Shown here piece after piece: positions 17,407-26,006 of a stretch of 64,000 bases of DNA. The DNA is from Roseibacterium beibuensis (GTDB taxonomy: Bacteria; Pseudomonadota; Alphaproteobacteria; Rhodobacterales; Rhodobacteraceae). The position numbers and the translations under genes are program-made. Below the pieces are notes generated by a model. It was not told the origin of the DNA, did no database searches, and worked only from the letters and a program-made list of their open reading frames with translations. Position 1 is the stretch's first letter; each line of letters starts with the position of its first letter. The stretch covers positions 744,001-808,000 of the forward strand of contig NZ_BAABHW010000001.1 of the NCBI RefSeq assembly GCF_039542305.1, in the 5' to 3' direction.

Positions 17407-18570
17407 ATGTTGATCGGGCAAGAGATCACGGTTCTGGGCGGCGGCATCGGCGGGCTGGCGGTGTCGCTGGCCTTGGCGCGGCACGGGGCGCGGGTCACCG
17501 TGCTGGAACAGGCGCCCGCGATCACCGAGGTCGGCGCCGGCATCCAGATCAGCCCCAATGGCTGGGTCGTTCTGAAAGCGCTCGGCGTGGCCGAGGCGGT
17601 GGCCCAGCAGGCGCCGCGCGCGCGCGCCGTGCGGCTGCGCGATTTCCGCCGCGGGGCCGAGGTCTTCTCCATGCCGCTGAACGATCCTGCCAAGCCCTGG
17701 CATTTCGTCCATCGTGCCGATCTCGTCGAGGTGCTGGCCGAGGCCGCGCGGGGCGCCGGGGTCGCCTTGCGGCTGGGCACCCGCATCACAGCCGTCACGC
17801 CCGAGGGGGAGGGCGCGCGGATCACGCTGGAGGATGGACGCGAGGAGGTCCACGGCCTGACCATCTCTGCCGACGGCCTGCATTCGCCCGCCCGCAAGGT
17901 GCTGAACCCGCGCACGCGGCCCTTCTTCACCGGTCAGGTCGCCTGGCGCGCGACCATCCCGCAGGATGGCAGCCTCGCCCCCGAGGCGCATGTGTTCATG
18001 GGGCCGGGCCGTCACCTGGTGCGATACCCGCTTCGGCGGGGCAAGCTGGTCAATATCGTCGCCGTCGAGGAACGCGATGGCTGGGTCGCCGAGGGGTGGC
18101 ATCACACCGATCACCCCGCCAACCTGCGCCGCGCCTTTTCCGATTTCTGCCCCGAGGTGAAGGGCCTCCTGGCCCGCGCGGAGGAGGTGAACCTCTGGGG
18201 GCTTTTCCGCCACCCGGTTGCGGTCAACTGGTACCAGGGCGGCCTTGCGCTGCTTGGCGATGCGGCGCATCCGACGCTGCCCTTCCTTGCGCAGGGCGCG
18301 AACATGGCGCTCGAAGACGCCTGGACCCTCGCGCGCTGCCTCTCCGAGGAGGATCTGCCCGAGGCCGCGCTCGCCCGCTACCAGGCCCTGCGGCGCGACC
18401 GCACCGCCCGCATCGTCGAGGCCGCCACCGACAACGCGACGAACTACCACCTGCGCCCGGGTCCCTTGCGCTTTGCCGCCCATAGCGCGCTGCGGCTGGC
18501 CGCCCGCGCCGCTCCGCACGCCGTGACCAACCGCTACGCGTGGATCCACACCCACGACGTGACGGCCTGA
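17407..18570 (+). CDS. FAD-dependent aromatic-ring monooxygenase
   Basis: This 387-residue class A flavoprotein monooxygenase resembles salicylate or 3-hydroxybenzoate 6-hydroxylase. The N-terminal dinucleotide-binding motif is G-G-G-I-G-G-L near residues 11-18. The second FAD motif is ALLGDAAHPTLPFLAQGANMALEDA near residue 290 when read in parts, and the DG motif is ISADGLHS. It would use NAD(P)H and O2 to hydroxylate an aromatic substrate. ATG 17407 follows GGGGGACAGG. No aromatic-catabolism genes adjoin it, so the substrate stays open. Confidence 0.87.
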   Translation: MLIGQEITVLGGGIGGLAVSLALARHGARVTVLEQAPAITEVGAGIQISPNGWVVLKALGVAEAVAQQAPRARAVRLRDFRRGAEVFSMPLNDPAKPWHFVHRADLVEVLAEAARGAGVALRLGTRITAVTPEGEGARITLEDGREEVHGLTISADGLHSPARKVLNPRTRPFFTGQVAWRATIPQDGSLAPEAHVFMGPGRHLVRYPLRRGKLVNIVAVEERDGWVAEGWHHTDHPANLRRAFSDFCPEVKGLLARAEEVNLWGLFRHPVAVNWYQGGLALLGDAAHPTLPFLAQGANMALEDAWTLARCLSEEDLPEAALARYQALRRDRTARIVEAATDNATNYHLRPGPLRFAAHSALRLAARAAPHAVTNRYAWIHTHDVTA

Positions 18571-18574
18571 TCCC

Positions 18575-18628
18575 CTCTTTATCCTGGAAAATATGCCGGG
18601 GGAGCGCGAGGGGGCAGCGCCCCCTCGC
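18575..18628 (+). repeat. TTTATCC...AAATATGC repeat, copy B, with hairpin
   Basis: The core CTCTTTATCCTGGAAAATAT plus GC starts at 18575. A perfect 10-bp hairpin follows, GCGAGGGGGC (18606-18615) and GCCCCCTCGC (18619-18628) with loop agc, the same loop as copy A. It lies between the convergent monooxygenase and Anbu genes. Confidence 0.85.
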
Positions 18629-18658
18629 ACGGGTCGACCGCGCAGCGGGCGAAACCCC

Positions 18659-19399
18659 TCAGGTCAACGAGTAATCCGGCAGGTGGCTGAACGCCTCGCG
18701 CAGGGCCTCGCCCCAGCCCGAGGAGATCGCTTCGAAAAACGCGTCGTCGCGTTCGATCCGGCGCAGGATCCCGGTGCGGAACGTGTCCGCCTCGTAGATA
18801 TGCAGGTCCAGCGGCAGCCCCACGGACAGGTTCGCCTTGATCGTCGAATCGAAGCTCAGCATCAGAAGCTTCACCGCTTCCTCGAAGCTCATGGCCGGAT
18901 CATAGGCGCGCACGAGGATCGGCTTGCCGTATTTCGTCTCGCCGATCTGGAAGAACGGCGTGTCGTCGGCGGCCTCGACGAAATTGCCCTCGGGGTAGAT
19001 CAGGAACAGGCGCGGCTCGCCGCCGCGGACCTGGCCCGCAAGGATCAGGGTGGCGGAAAACGGGCTGTCGGCCTGCGGCCCTTCGATACCGGACTGGTCG
19101 CGGATCACCTCGCGCAGGGTTTCGCCCACCAGCTTGGCCGCCTGGAACATCGACGGCGCCTCCAGGATCGAGGGCGCGCCGCGATCCTCGGCGGGCTTGC
19201 TGCGCTCGTTCAGAAGGCTGATCACGGCTTGCGTGGTGGCAAGATTGCCGGCCGTCATCAGCGTGATCGAGCGTTCGCCCTCGGTCTCCCAGATGAACAT
19301 CTTGCGAAACACGCTGATATTGTCGATGCCCGCGTTCGTGCGGGTGTCGGACATGCAGACCAGCCCACGGTCCAGCTTCAGCCCCACACAATAGGTCAT
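18659..19399 (-). CDS. Anbu proteasome-like peptidase
   Basis: This 246-residue member of the Ntn-hydrolase/proteasome superfamily (Anbu, ancestral beta-subunit) begins MTYCVGLKL, so Thr2 would become the N-terminal nucleophile after Met removal. The family signature SDTRTNAGIDNIS lies at residues 17-29, followed by FRKM. Anbu is a cytoplasmic self-assembling peptidase whose substrates are poorly known. It is the last gene of a four-gene operon with a transglutaminase-like protein, an alpha-E protein and a permuted ATP-grasp ligase, a known association. A 39-bp gap separates it from the transglutaminase gene. Confidence 0.93.
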   Translation of the reverse strand: MTYCVGLKLDRGLVCMSDTRTNAGIDNISVFRKMFIWETEGERSITLMTAGNLATTQAVISLLNERSKPAEDRGAPSILEAPSMFQAAKLVGETLREVIRDQSGIEGPQADSPFSATLILAGQVRGGEPRLFLIYPEGNFVEAADDTPFFQIGETKYGKPILVRAYDPAMSFEEAVKLLMLSFDSTIKANLSVGLPLDLHIYEADTFRTGILRRIERDDAFFEAISSGWGEALREAFSHLPDYSLT

Positions 19400-19438
19400 T
19401 GCCCCGGCGCCTTTTCGATTGGATGCGGACGCATCGCT

Positions 19439-20242
19439 TTACTGCTGCTGCACCATGATGTCGATGCCCATCGCATCGCCCGCGCCGCCGAAATGCATGC
19501 CCGAAACCGGGGCGGCCTCGCGGTAGTCCAGCCCCGTCGCCACGCGCACGTAGCGTGCATCCGGCGAATAGCCGTTGGAGACGTCGAACCCGACCCAGCC
19601 AAGCCCCTCGACATGGGCCTCGGCCCAGGCGTGGCTGGCATCCTGGTGAATGCGGTCTTCCATCATCAGGTAGCCCGAGACATAGCGCGCCGGGTATCCC
19701 ATCGACCGCGCCGCGGCGACGAAGATATGGGCATGGTCCTGGCAGACGCCGCAGCCGTGTTCGATCGCTTCCTCGGCGGTGGTCGTGGCATGGGTGGTGC
19801 CGATCTCGTAGGGCACCTCCTCGATGATGCGGGCCGACAGCGCGTGCAGGCGCGGCACGTCCTCGGCAACCTCGTCGCGCAACCCCTTGGCAAGACGGCG
19901 CACATTGGGGCCCGCGCGGGTCAGTTCGGTGGATTTCTGGAAATGCCACAGCGGGGCAAACCCGGTGTGCTTGCCCACGATCCCGTGCAGGTCGGCGTTC
20001 TCGACCTCGCCCTCGCAATGAATCACGACCGAGGTCGCGCCCGCGTCGAACGAGATCAGCGTCACCCGGTTCTGGTGGTGGTCGTTGTAGTCCGTCTGGA
20101 TCTCGCCGCCCTCGATTGACATCTGCCAATCGACGACGGCCTGACCGGCCCGGCTCTTGGGGGTCAGTCGCAGCTGTTGCAGCCCGTATGGCACGGGCTG
20201 GTCGAAATTGTAGGTCGTCGTATGCTTGATCTTCAGTTTCAT
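19439..20242 (-). CDS. Transglutaminase-like cysteine peptidase/transferase
   Basis: This 267-residue protein has an N-terminal bacterial transglutaminase beta domain (residues 1-90, LKIKHTTTYNFDQPVPYG) and a catalytic core. The Cys-His-Asp triad is visible: C167 in GVCQDH, H204 in SHAWAE and D220 in GFDVSN. The start is ATG 20242, 17 bp after the alpha-E stop. Such proteins accompany ATP-grasp/alpha-E ligases and may hydrolyse or transfer an amide or peptide product. The active site is intact. Confidence 0.92.
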   Translation of the reverse strand: MKLKIKHTTTYNFDQPVPYGLQQLRLTPKSRAGQAVVDWQMSIEGGEIQTDYNDHHQNRVTLISFDAGATSVVIHCEGEVENADLHGIVGKHTGFAPLWHFQKSTELTRAGPNVRRLAKGLRDEVAEDVPRLHALSARIIEEVPYEIGTTHATTTAEEAIEHGCGVCQDHAHIFVAAARSMGYPARYVSGYLMMEDRIHQDASHAWAEAHVEGLGWVGFDVSNGYSPDARYVRVATGLDYREAAPVSGMHFGGAGDAMGIDIMVQQQ

Positions 20243-20259
20243 AGGGGTCCTGACGCGCG

Positions 20260-21201
20260 CTATCCGAGGAAACGGTAGTCCTGTTCGATCTGCCCGCCAA
20301 GGCGCGCCACATCGGTCAGGAAGTCGGTAAGGAATTCATGCAGCCCGTCCTCGAAAACGTGTTCGATCGTGGCGCTGCTCAACCGCGCGTTCAGCCCGTC
20401 GATCTGGTCGTGGCTGGCGTGGCGCTGGCCGTATTGTTCGGCGAGATATCGCAGGTTCGTCGACATCTTCGCGACCGAGAATTTCAGCGAGCGCGGCATG
20501 CGCCCGTCGAAAATCAGGAAGTCGGCGATGCCCATCGGGTTCGACTCGCCCTGGTTCAGCCAGCGATAGGCGCGTTGCCCGGCGACCGAGCGCAGGATCG
20601 TCTCCCACTGCACGTTGTCGAGGCTGGAGCCGATCTGGTTGATCGACGGCAGCAGCACGTAATACTTCACGTCGAGGATGCGCGCGGTGTTGTCGGCGCG
20701 TTCGATGAAGGTGCCGAGGCGGGCGAAATCGAAGATGTCGTTCCTGAGCATCGTGCCCGCCATCGAGCCGCGCACCAGCGCCGATTGCTGCCGCACCATG
20801 GCCAGCACCGCGGGCAGGTCGCGCGGACGCACCGGACGGGCCAGCGCGTCCTTCATCAGCATGTAGGTGTCGTTCACGGCCTCCCACACCTCGCGGGTGA
20901 TCGCGGTGCGCACGAGGCGCGCATTCTGCCGCGCCGCCGTGATCGCAGACAGGACAGAGGACGGGTTGGACATGTCGCGCAGCATGAAGTCGATGGCCTT
21001 GGCGGCCTCCAACTCCTCGTGGCGCTGGTAGTAGAGGTTGGCCACGGCGGCGGTCTGCAACACGCTGTGCCATTCGTCGTCATCCCCGGCGGCCCGTGTC
21101 AGCGCGATGCGGAACCCCGCCTCGATCAGGCGCGCGGTGTTTTCGGACCGTTCGAGATAGCGGAACATCCAGAAGAGCCCGCCGGCTGTCTTGCCCAGCA
21201 T
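20260..21201 (-). CDS. Alpha-E domain protein (DUF403)
   Basis: This 313-residue all-helical protein begins with the family signature MLGKTAGGLFWMFRYLERSEN when read in parts, and continues with repeated conserved E/R pairs (FIERADNTARILD, WLNQGESNP). It contains the strongly helical segments expected of the alpha-E fold. Its genes almost always follow the circularly permuted ATP-grasp gene, as here with a 4-bp gap, and its product is presumed to form a complex with or act on the product of that ligase. No enzyme activity is established. Confidence 0.9.
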   Translation of the reverse strand: MLGKTAGGLFWMFRYLERSENTARLIEAGFRIALTRAAGDDDEWHSVLQTAAVANLYYQRHEELEAAKAIDFMLRDMSNPSSVLSAITAARQNARLVRTAITREVWEAVNDTYMLMKDALARPVRPRDLPAVLAMVRQQSALVRGSMAGTMLRNDIFDFARLGTFIERADNTARILDVKYYVLLPSINQIGSSLDNVQWETILRSVAGQRAYRWLNQGESNPMGIADFLIFDGRMPRSLKFSVAKMSTNLRYLAEQYGQRHASHDQIDGLNARLSSATIEHVFEDGLHEFLTDFLTDVARLGGQIEQDYRFLG

Positions 21202-21205
21202 GCGC

Positions 21206-22633
21206 CTATTCCTCCAGAACCCAGGTGTCTTTGGTGCCGCCGCCCTGGGACGAGTTCACGACAAGGCTGCCCTTCTTCATGGCGACCCGCGTCAGCCCAC
21301 CCGGCGTGATGGTGCAGCCTTGCGGGCTGACCAGCGCGAAGGGGCGCAGGTCGACATGGCGCGGCGCCAGCCCCGCCTTGGTCAGGACCGGGCAGGTCGA
21401 CAGCGCCAGCGTGGGCTGGGCGATATAGTTGCCCGGCCGGGCCTCCAGCTTCTTGCGGAAGGCCGCGACCTCCTTCTTCGAGGCGGCGGGGCCCACCAGC
21501 ATGCCGTAGCCGCCCGAGCCGTGCACCTCTTTCACGACCAGGTCTTCGAGGTGGTCGAGCACATAGGCCAGGCTGTCGGCCTCGGAACACCGCCAGGTGG
21601 GCACGTTTTGCAGGATCGCCTTCTCGCCGGTGTAGAATTCCACGATATCGGGCATGTAACTGTAGATCGCCTTGTCATCGGCGATGCCCGTGCCGGGCGC
21701 ATTGGCGATGGTGATCCCGCCCGCGCGATAGACATCCATGATCCCCGGCACACCCAGCATGCTGTCGGGGTTGAAGTTCAGCGGGTCGAGGAAATCGTCA
21801 TCGATGCGGCGGTAGATCACGTCGATGGGCTTGTAGCCGCGCGTGGTGCGCATGGCGATGCGTCCGTCGAGGACCCGCAGGTCGTGGCCTTCGATCAGTT
21901 CGACGCCCATCTGGTCGGCGAGGAAGGCGTGTTCGAAATAGGCCGAGTTGTGGATGCCGGGCGTCAGCACCGCGACCGTCGGTGTCTCCGTGGTCATGGC
22001 GGGGGCGCAGGCCGCGAGCGAGCGGCGCAGCTGGATCGGGTAATCCTGCACCGGCTGCACCTTGATGCGGCTGAACAGCTCGGGGAACATCTGCAGCATC
22101 GTCTCGCGGTTTTCCAGCATGTAGCTGACCCCGGAGGGCGTGCGCGCGTTATCCTCGAGCACGTAGAACTCGTCCTCGCCGGTGCGGACAAGGTCGGTGC
22201 CGACGATGTGGGTATAGACGCCCCCCGGCGGCTTCATCCCGATCATCTGCGGCAGGAAGGCTTCGTTCTTGGCGATCAGATCGACAGGCACGCGGCCGGC
22301 GCGCAATATCTCCTGCCGGTGATAGATGTCGTAGAGAAACGAGTTGATCGCGCGCACCCGCTGCTCGATCCCGCGCGTCAGGCGCGCCCATTCGCGGCCT
22401 GAAATGATGCGTGGCACGATGTCGAAGGGGATCAGGCGTTCGTCTGCCTCGGCTTCGCCATAGACATTGAAGGTGATCCCGGTGCGCCGAAAGAAGGCCT
22501 CGGCATCGAGGGATTTCTTGCGCAGTTCCGTCAGGTCCTCGCCCGAGAACCACGCGTCATAGGCGCTGTAGGGGGGGCGGGCCCCGCCGGCACCGCCCGT
22601 CATCTCGTCGAAAAACTGAGTCGTGTCTGACAT
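21206..22633 (-). CDS. Circularly permuted ATP-grasp ligase (type 2)
   Basis: This 475-residue ATP-grasp enzyme is of the DUF404/DUF407 type. Landmarks include TGITFNVYG (residues about 50-58), VLEDNARTPSGVSYMLENR with metal-binding acid/Asn residues, VIYRRIDDDFLDP, and VVKEVHGSGGYGMLVGP, the glycine-rich ATP loop that occurs late because of the permutation. ATP-grasp enzymes form amide or peptide bonds through acyl phosphates. It is the first gene of the Anbu operon; ATG 22633 lies in a short palindrome (TGACATGTCA). The substrate is unknown. Confidence 0.92.
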   Translation of the reverse strand: MSDTTQFFDEMTGGAGGARPPYSAYDAWFSGEDLTELRKKSLDAEAFFRRTGITFNVYGEAEADERLIPFDIVPRIISGREWARLTRGIEQRVRAINSFLYDIYHRQEILRAGRVPVDLIAKNEAFLPQMIGMKPPGGVYTHIVGTDLVRTGEDEFYVLEDNARTPSGVSYMLENRETMLQMFPELFSRIKVQPVQDYPIQLRRSLAACAPAMTTETPTVAVLTPGIHNSAYFEHAFLADQMGVELIEGHDLRVLDGRIAMRTTRGYKPIDVIYRRIDDDFLDPLNFNPDSMLGVPGIMDVYRAGGITIANAPGTGIADDKAIYSYMPDIVEFYTGEKAILQNVPTWRCSEADSLAYVLDHLEDLVVKEVHGSGGYGMLVGPAASKKEVAAFRKKLEARPGNYIAQPTLALSTCPVLTKAGLAPRHVDLRPFALVSPQGCTITPGGLTRVAMKKGSLVVNSSQGGGTKDTWVLEE

Positions 22634-22747
22634 GTCACTACTGTCGCATCCCGGTCACATCGCTGCAAATGTGACGGCAAAACCGCTTGCATCCAAGGGG
22701 TTGTCGCGCCCGGATGCGGGCAAATGCCTGAATTTTAGGCAAATTGC

Positions 22748-23185
22748 CTAGGTTTCGAGCCAGATCGTGATCGGCCCGTCATTGGTCAGGCTGACCGCCA
22801 TCTCGGCGCCGAAGCATCCGGTCTCGACCTTGGGGCCAAGCGCGGCCAGGGCGCGGGCGTAATGTTCGTACAGGCGTTCGCCCTCATCGGGCGGGGCGGC
22901 GGTGGAAAAGCCGGGCCGGTTGCCCGAGCGCGTGTCGGCGGCCAGCGTGAACTGGCTGACAACCAGCGCCTCGCCGCCCACGTCCAGAAGCGAGCGGTTC
23001 ATCTTGCCCGCGTCGTCGTTGAAGATGCGCAGCTTGGCGGTCTTGGCGGCCAGCTTCTCGGCCTCGGCCTCTGTGTCGCCCTGCATGGCGCAGACGAGGA
23101 TCATCAGCCCCGGACCGCATTGGCCGACCACCTCTCCGGCGACCTCGACGCGGGCGCCGGTGACACGCTGGATCAGCGCCCTCAC
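22748..23185 (-). CDS. dtd: D-aminoacyl-tRNA deacylase
   Basis: This 145-residue DTD hydrolyses D-aminoacyl-tRNAs (and Gly-tRNA-Ala), protecting translation. The N-terminus MRALIQRVTGARVEV, the SQFTLAAD motif near residue 78 and the C-terminal NDGPITIWLET (cross-subunit Gly-cisPro-type motif NDGP) are all present. GTG 23185 overlaps the stop of the sugar kinase by four bases (GTGA), so the two are coupled. Length is standard. Confidence 0.95.
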   Translation of the reverse strand: MRALIQRVTGARVEVAGEVVGQCGPGLMILVCAMQGDTEAEAEKLAAKTAKLRIFNDDAGKMNRSLLDVGGEALVVSQFTLAADTRSGNRPGFSTAAPPDEGERLYEHYARALAALGPKVETGCFGAEMAVSLTNDGPITIWLET

Positions 23186-24111
23186 GCGATCTCCTCGCGG
23201 CGGGGCGGGTTGGCGCCGGCGCGCGTCACCGTCACGGCGGCGGCTTTCACGCCCAGCTCCAGCGCGGCGCGCAGCCCGTCCTCGGGCAGCCCCTCGGCCA
23301 ACAACGCCTTGTCCAGAAGCCCCGCATCGGACAGGCCCGCCAAGAGGCCTGCGTTGAACGTGTCGCCCGCGCCGACGGTATCGACGACCTCGACCGTGGT
23401 GGCATCGACATGCACCTCGCCGCCGGGGCCGAAGGCGGTCACGCCCGCGGCGCCCTGCGTCACCAGAACCAGCTTCGGGCCTTTCTTCTGCAACTCGCTG
23501 GTCAGCTCGACAAAGCTGCGGTCGCCCATCAGCCAGCGCAGGTCGTCGTCCGAGAGCTTCACGATATCGGCATGCGACAGCATCCGGTCCATCCGGGCGC
23601 GGAACCGTTCTTCCTCGGCGATGAAGCCGGGGCGGATATTGGGATCGAGCATCACGACGCGGCCCGCCCCGGCGGCGCGGGCGGCCAGCGCGGCATAGGC
23701 CTCGGCGCAGGGTTCGACGGCAAGGCTGATGCCGCCGAAGAAACAGGCCGCGCAATCCTCGGGGATCGCGGGCAGGTCGGCCTCCGTCAGCATGCGCCCG
23801 GCGGTGTTCTCGTCATAGAAGGCGTAGCTGGCCTGCCCATCGGTCAGCGTGACGAAGGCCAGCGTGGTCGGGCGGTCCGAGCGCGCGGCAAGGCCATGGC
23901 CCACGCCATTCGCGGTCAGCACGTTGGACAAACGCTCGCCGAACAGGTCGGTGGACAGGCCCGTGAAGAACTGCGTCGCCACGCCGAGGCGCGACAGCGC
24001 CACGGCGGTGTTCAGGACCGAGCCGCCGGGATAGGGGGCAAAGGCCGCCTCGCCCTTCTCCGTCTTGCGCGGCAGCATGTCGATCAGCGCTTCTCCGGCA
24101 CACAGGATCAT
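23182..24111 (-). CDS. PfkB-family sugar kinase, probable fructokinase
   Basis: This 309-residue ribokinase-fold enzyme shows the first PfkB signature around GGSVLNTAVALSRLG (residues 29-43) and the second as DTVGAGDTFNAG, with the catalytic Asp in GAGD. The starting ICAGEALIDMLPR resembles fructokinases. It phosphorylates a sugar hydroxyl with ATP. ATG 24111 follows GGAGGGCTCCG on the minus strand. dtd overlaps its end. The exact sugar is uncertain. Confidence 0.87.
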   Translation of the reverse strand: MILCAGEALIDMLPRKTEKGEAAFAPYPGGSVLNTAVALSRLGVATQFFTGLSTDLFGERLSNVLTANGVGHGLAARSDRPTTLAFVTLTDGQASYAFYDENTAGRMLTEADLPAIPEDCAACFFGGISLAVEPCAEAYAALAARAAGAGRVVMLDPNIRPGFIAEEERFRARMDRMLSHADIVKLSDDDLRWLMGDRSFVELTSELQKKGPKLVLVTQGAAGVTAFGPGGEVHVDATTVEVVDTVGAGDTFNAGLLAGLSDAGLLDKALLAEGLPEDGLRAALELGVKAAAVTVTRAGANPPRREEIA

Positions 24112-24175
24112 CGGAGCCCTCCGTTTTTGGCACGGCCCAAGTGCTAGCCCGTGGACCGGCCGGTCGCCAGCCCTT

Positions 24176-24189
24176 TTGACGCAAATCAA
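24176..24189. promoter_or_regulatory. Candidate FNR/FnrL box upstream of hsp20
   Basis: TTGACGCAAATCAA has the full TTGA-N6-TCAA dyad and nine of ten bases of TTGAT-N4-ATCAA. It is 67 bp upstream of the Hsp20 start, a normal activator position, and 65 bp from the divergent kinase start. FnrL control is inferred. Confidence 0.5.
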
Positions 24190-24255
24190 GGCGAGTCGCG
24201 CGCTCGGACAGGATGATTGCACCTGCAATGAAACCATTTCACGAAGGAGGGTGTC

Positions 24256-24675
24256 ATGGTTGAATCTGCCCATAAATCCGGCTTTTTCCCATCTCTCGCC
24301 GACCCGTTGCGCCAGTTCGGATCGAAGGTCGCGGACTGGTTCGCGCCCGCCGCCGAGGCGGCGGTGAACGGCAGCGCCTACCGCATCTCGATGGAGGTGC
24401 CGGGGGTTGCCGAAGGCGATATCGACGTCACCGTGCACGAGGGCGTCGTCACCGTGACCGGCGAGAAGAAATCCGAGCGCGAGGAGAAAGGGGAAACCTG
24501 GTTCTTCTCGGAACGCGAATACGGGTCGTTCTCGCGCAGCTTCCGCCTGCCGCCCGATGCCGATGGCGACAAGGTCGATGCCGACCTGAAGGACGGGCTG
24601 TTGACGATCACAGTGCCCAAGCGGGCCGAGACCCCGCCCGAAGGCGCGCGCAAGGTGTCCATCCGCAAGGGCTGA
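24256..24675 (+). CDS. Small heat-shock protein, Hsp20/alpha-crystallin family
   Basis: This 139-residue ATP-independent holdase chaperone has an alpha-crystallin domain at about residues 40-130, with ISMEVPGVAEGDIDV, VTVTGEKKSE, the conserved FSRSFRLP and GLLTITVPK. The C-terminal I-x-I-like motif (VSIRKG) helps oligomerisation. ATG 24256 follows AAGGAGGGTG. An FNR-type box precedes it, suggesting induction at low oxygen. It converges on the zinc-ribbon gene with 6 bp between them. Confidence 0.93.
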   Translation: MVESAHKSGFFPSLADPLRQFGSKVADWFAPAAEAAVNGSAYRISMEVPGVAEGDIDVTVHEGVVTVTGEKKSEREEKGETWFFSEREYGSFSRSFRLPPDADGDKVDADLKDGLLTITVPKRAETPPEGARKVSIRKG

Positions 24676-24681
24676 TGCGCG

Positions 24682-25908
24682 TTACTTGGTCGGTGGTGTG
24701 AAGGTCGGCGTCTGGACGGGTTGCGGCGGCGTGAAGCCGGTCGTCTGGCTGGGGGCGGGCAGGCTGCCGCTTTGCGGGAAGCCGCCATTGTCCAGCACTT
24801 CCAGCCCGTAGAGAACGCCGCCTGCGATGATGATCGCCGCCAGGATCGCCAGCGCGATCTTGATCCAGCTATAGGGGCGTTCGCCCTGCACCTTGCCGGT
24901 CTGGCCGTTCACCACGAAGCGGTAGGATTTGCCGCGATACTTGTAGGCGGCCAGCCAGACCGGCAGCAGGACATGCTTGAACGTCACCGCAGAGACGTTC
25001 ACGTCCATCTTCGAGATGCGCTGCGCGTCGCCGCCGATATCGCGGCGAATGTCGCGGCGGATCTGGTTGTCCATGATCGCGCGCGCTTCGACCATCCCGT
25101 CTTCCAGGTCGATCTGGTAGGCCTCGGCCCGGAACCCCGACAGGAATTCCGGCTTGTAATCGGCCAGTTTCGTCAGGTCCCAAGGCGCAAGACCGTCGGT
25201 ATAGGACTTGGGCAGCGAGCGGGAGGCCAGCACCAGCACATCGTCGAAGAAGCGCGCCACGCGGCCCCGCACGAAGGTCCAGCGCATGCGCCGTTCCTGC
25301 CGTGGCTTGCCATCGGGTCCGCGGACCGTGACGTAATAGGCATCGCCGCGCTGACCGCGATAGGCGGTCCGGGTATCGGCGTCATAGGTCCAGTAGGGCA
25401 CGTAGATCCCGTCGAGCTTGCGCCCGTTGCGGGCGTATTCCTTCAGCCCGTTGGGCGCAAACCACAGCTTGCCCAACCAGTCGTTCATCGCCTTGTGCGC
25501 CTCGCGCTCGGTCACGCCGAAGGGCAGGACGCCCTGCGGCTTGATATGGCGGTGCGTGCCGGTATCGGTGACCACGGGCGTGGCGCAGAACGGGCATTCC
25601 TGGCTGTGCACATTCGGGTCGAATTCCACCTGCGCGCCGCAGCTCGGGCATTGGGAAACGCGGGTTTCCTCCATCTCGATTTCGGAGTGGTCCCTGCGCC
25701 GGGCGTCCTCGAAATCGAATTCGACATGCGCCTCGCCGGTGCCGTCCAACTCGCCCGCTTCGATCCCTTCCTCGTGGCCGCAATGGTCGCAGATCAGTTT
25801 CCCGTCGGCGGGGGCATAGCGCATGTCGGACCCGCAGGACGGACAGGGAAAGCGATGCTCGTCCTCGGGGCGGCGGGCTTCGGGGTCGGCGTCGAAAGTG
25901 TCGGACAT
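24682..25908 (-). CDS. Membrane-anchored protein with two TFIIB-type zinc ribbons
   Basis: This 408-residue protein has two C4 zinc ribbons at its N-terminus (CPSCGSDM...CDHCG and CPSCGAQV...CPFC). A long soluble middle domain with IYVPYWTYDADT follows, then one transmembrane helix near residues 345-368 and a Pro/Thr-rich tail. The start is ATG 25908. Proteins of this type are encoded with SPFH, TelA and XpaC proteins, as here, and are thought to act at the membrane. DNA binding is not implied by the ribbons. The molecular role is unknown. Confidence 0.85.
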   Translation of the reverse strand: MSDTFDADPEARRPEDEHRFPCPSCGSDMRYAPADGKLICDHCGHEEGIEAGELDGTGEAHVEFDFEDARRRDHSEIEMEETRVSQCPSCGAQVEFDPNVHSQECPFCATPVVTDTGTHRHIKPQGVLPFGVTEREAHKAMNDWLGKLWFAPNGLKEYARNGRKLDGIYVPYWTYDADTRTAYRGQRGDAYYVTVRGPDGKPRQERRMRWTFVRGRVARFFDDVLVLASRSLPKSYTDGLAPWDLTKLADYKPEFLSGFRAEAYQIDLEDGMVEARAIMDNQIRRDIRRDIGGDAQRISKMDVNVSAVTFKHVLLPVWLAAYKYRGKSYRFVVNGQTGKVQGERPYSWIKIALAILAAIIIAGGVLYGLEVLDNGGFPQSGSLPAPSQTTGFTPPQPVQTPTFTPPTK

Positions 25909-26006
25909 GAGGGATTCCGCGGCTCGGGAGGCTTGGGGCAATCAGACACCCCATGCGCCCGCGCGGCAAGGGTGGATTTCCTTATCTTTCCCGGCAATTG
26001 GCCGCG

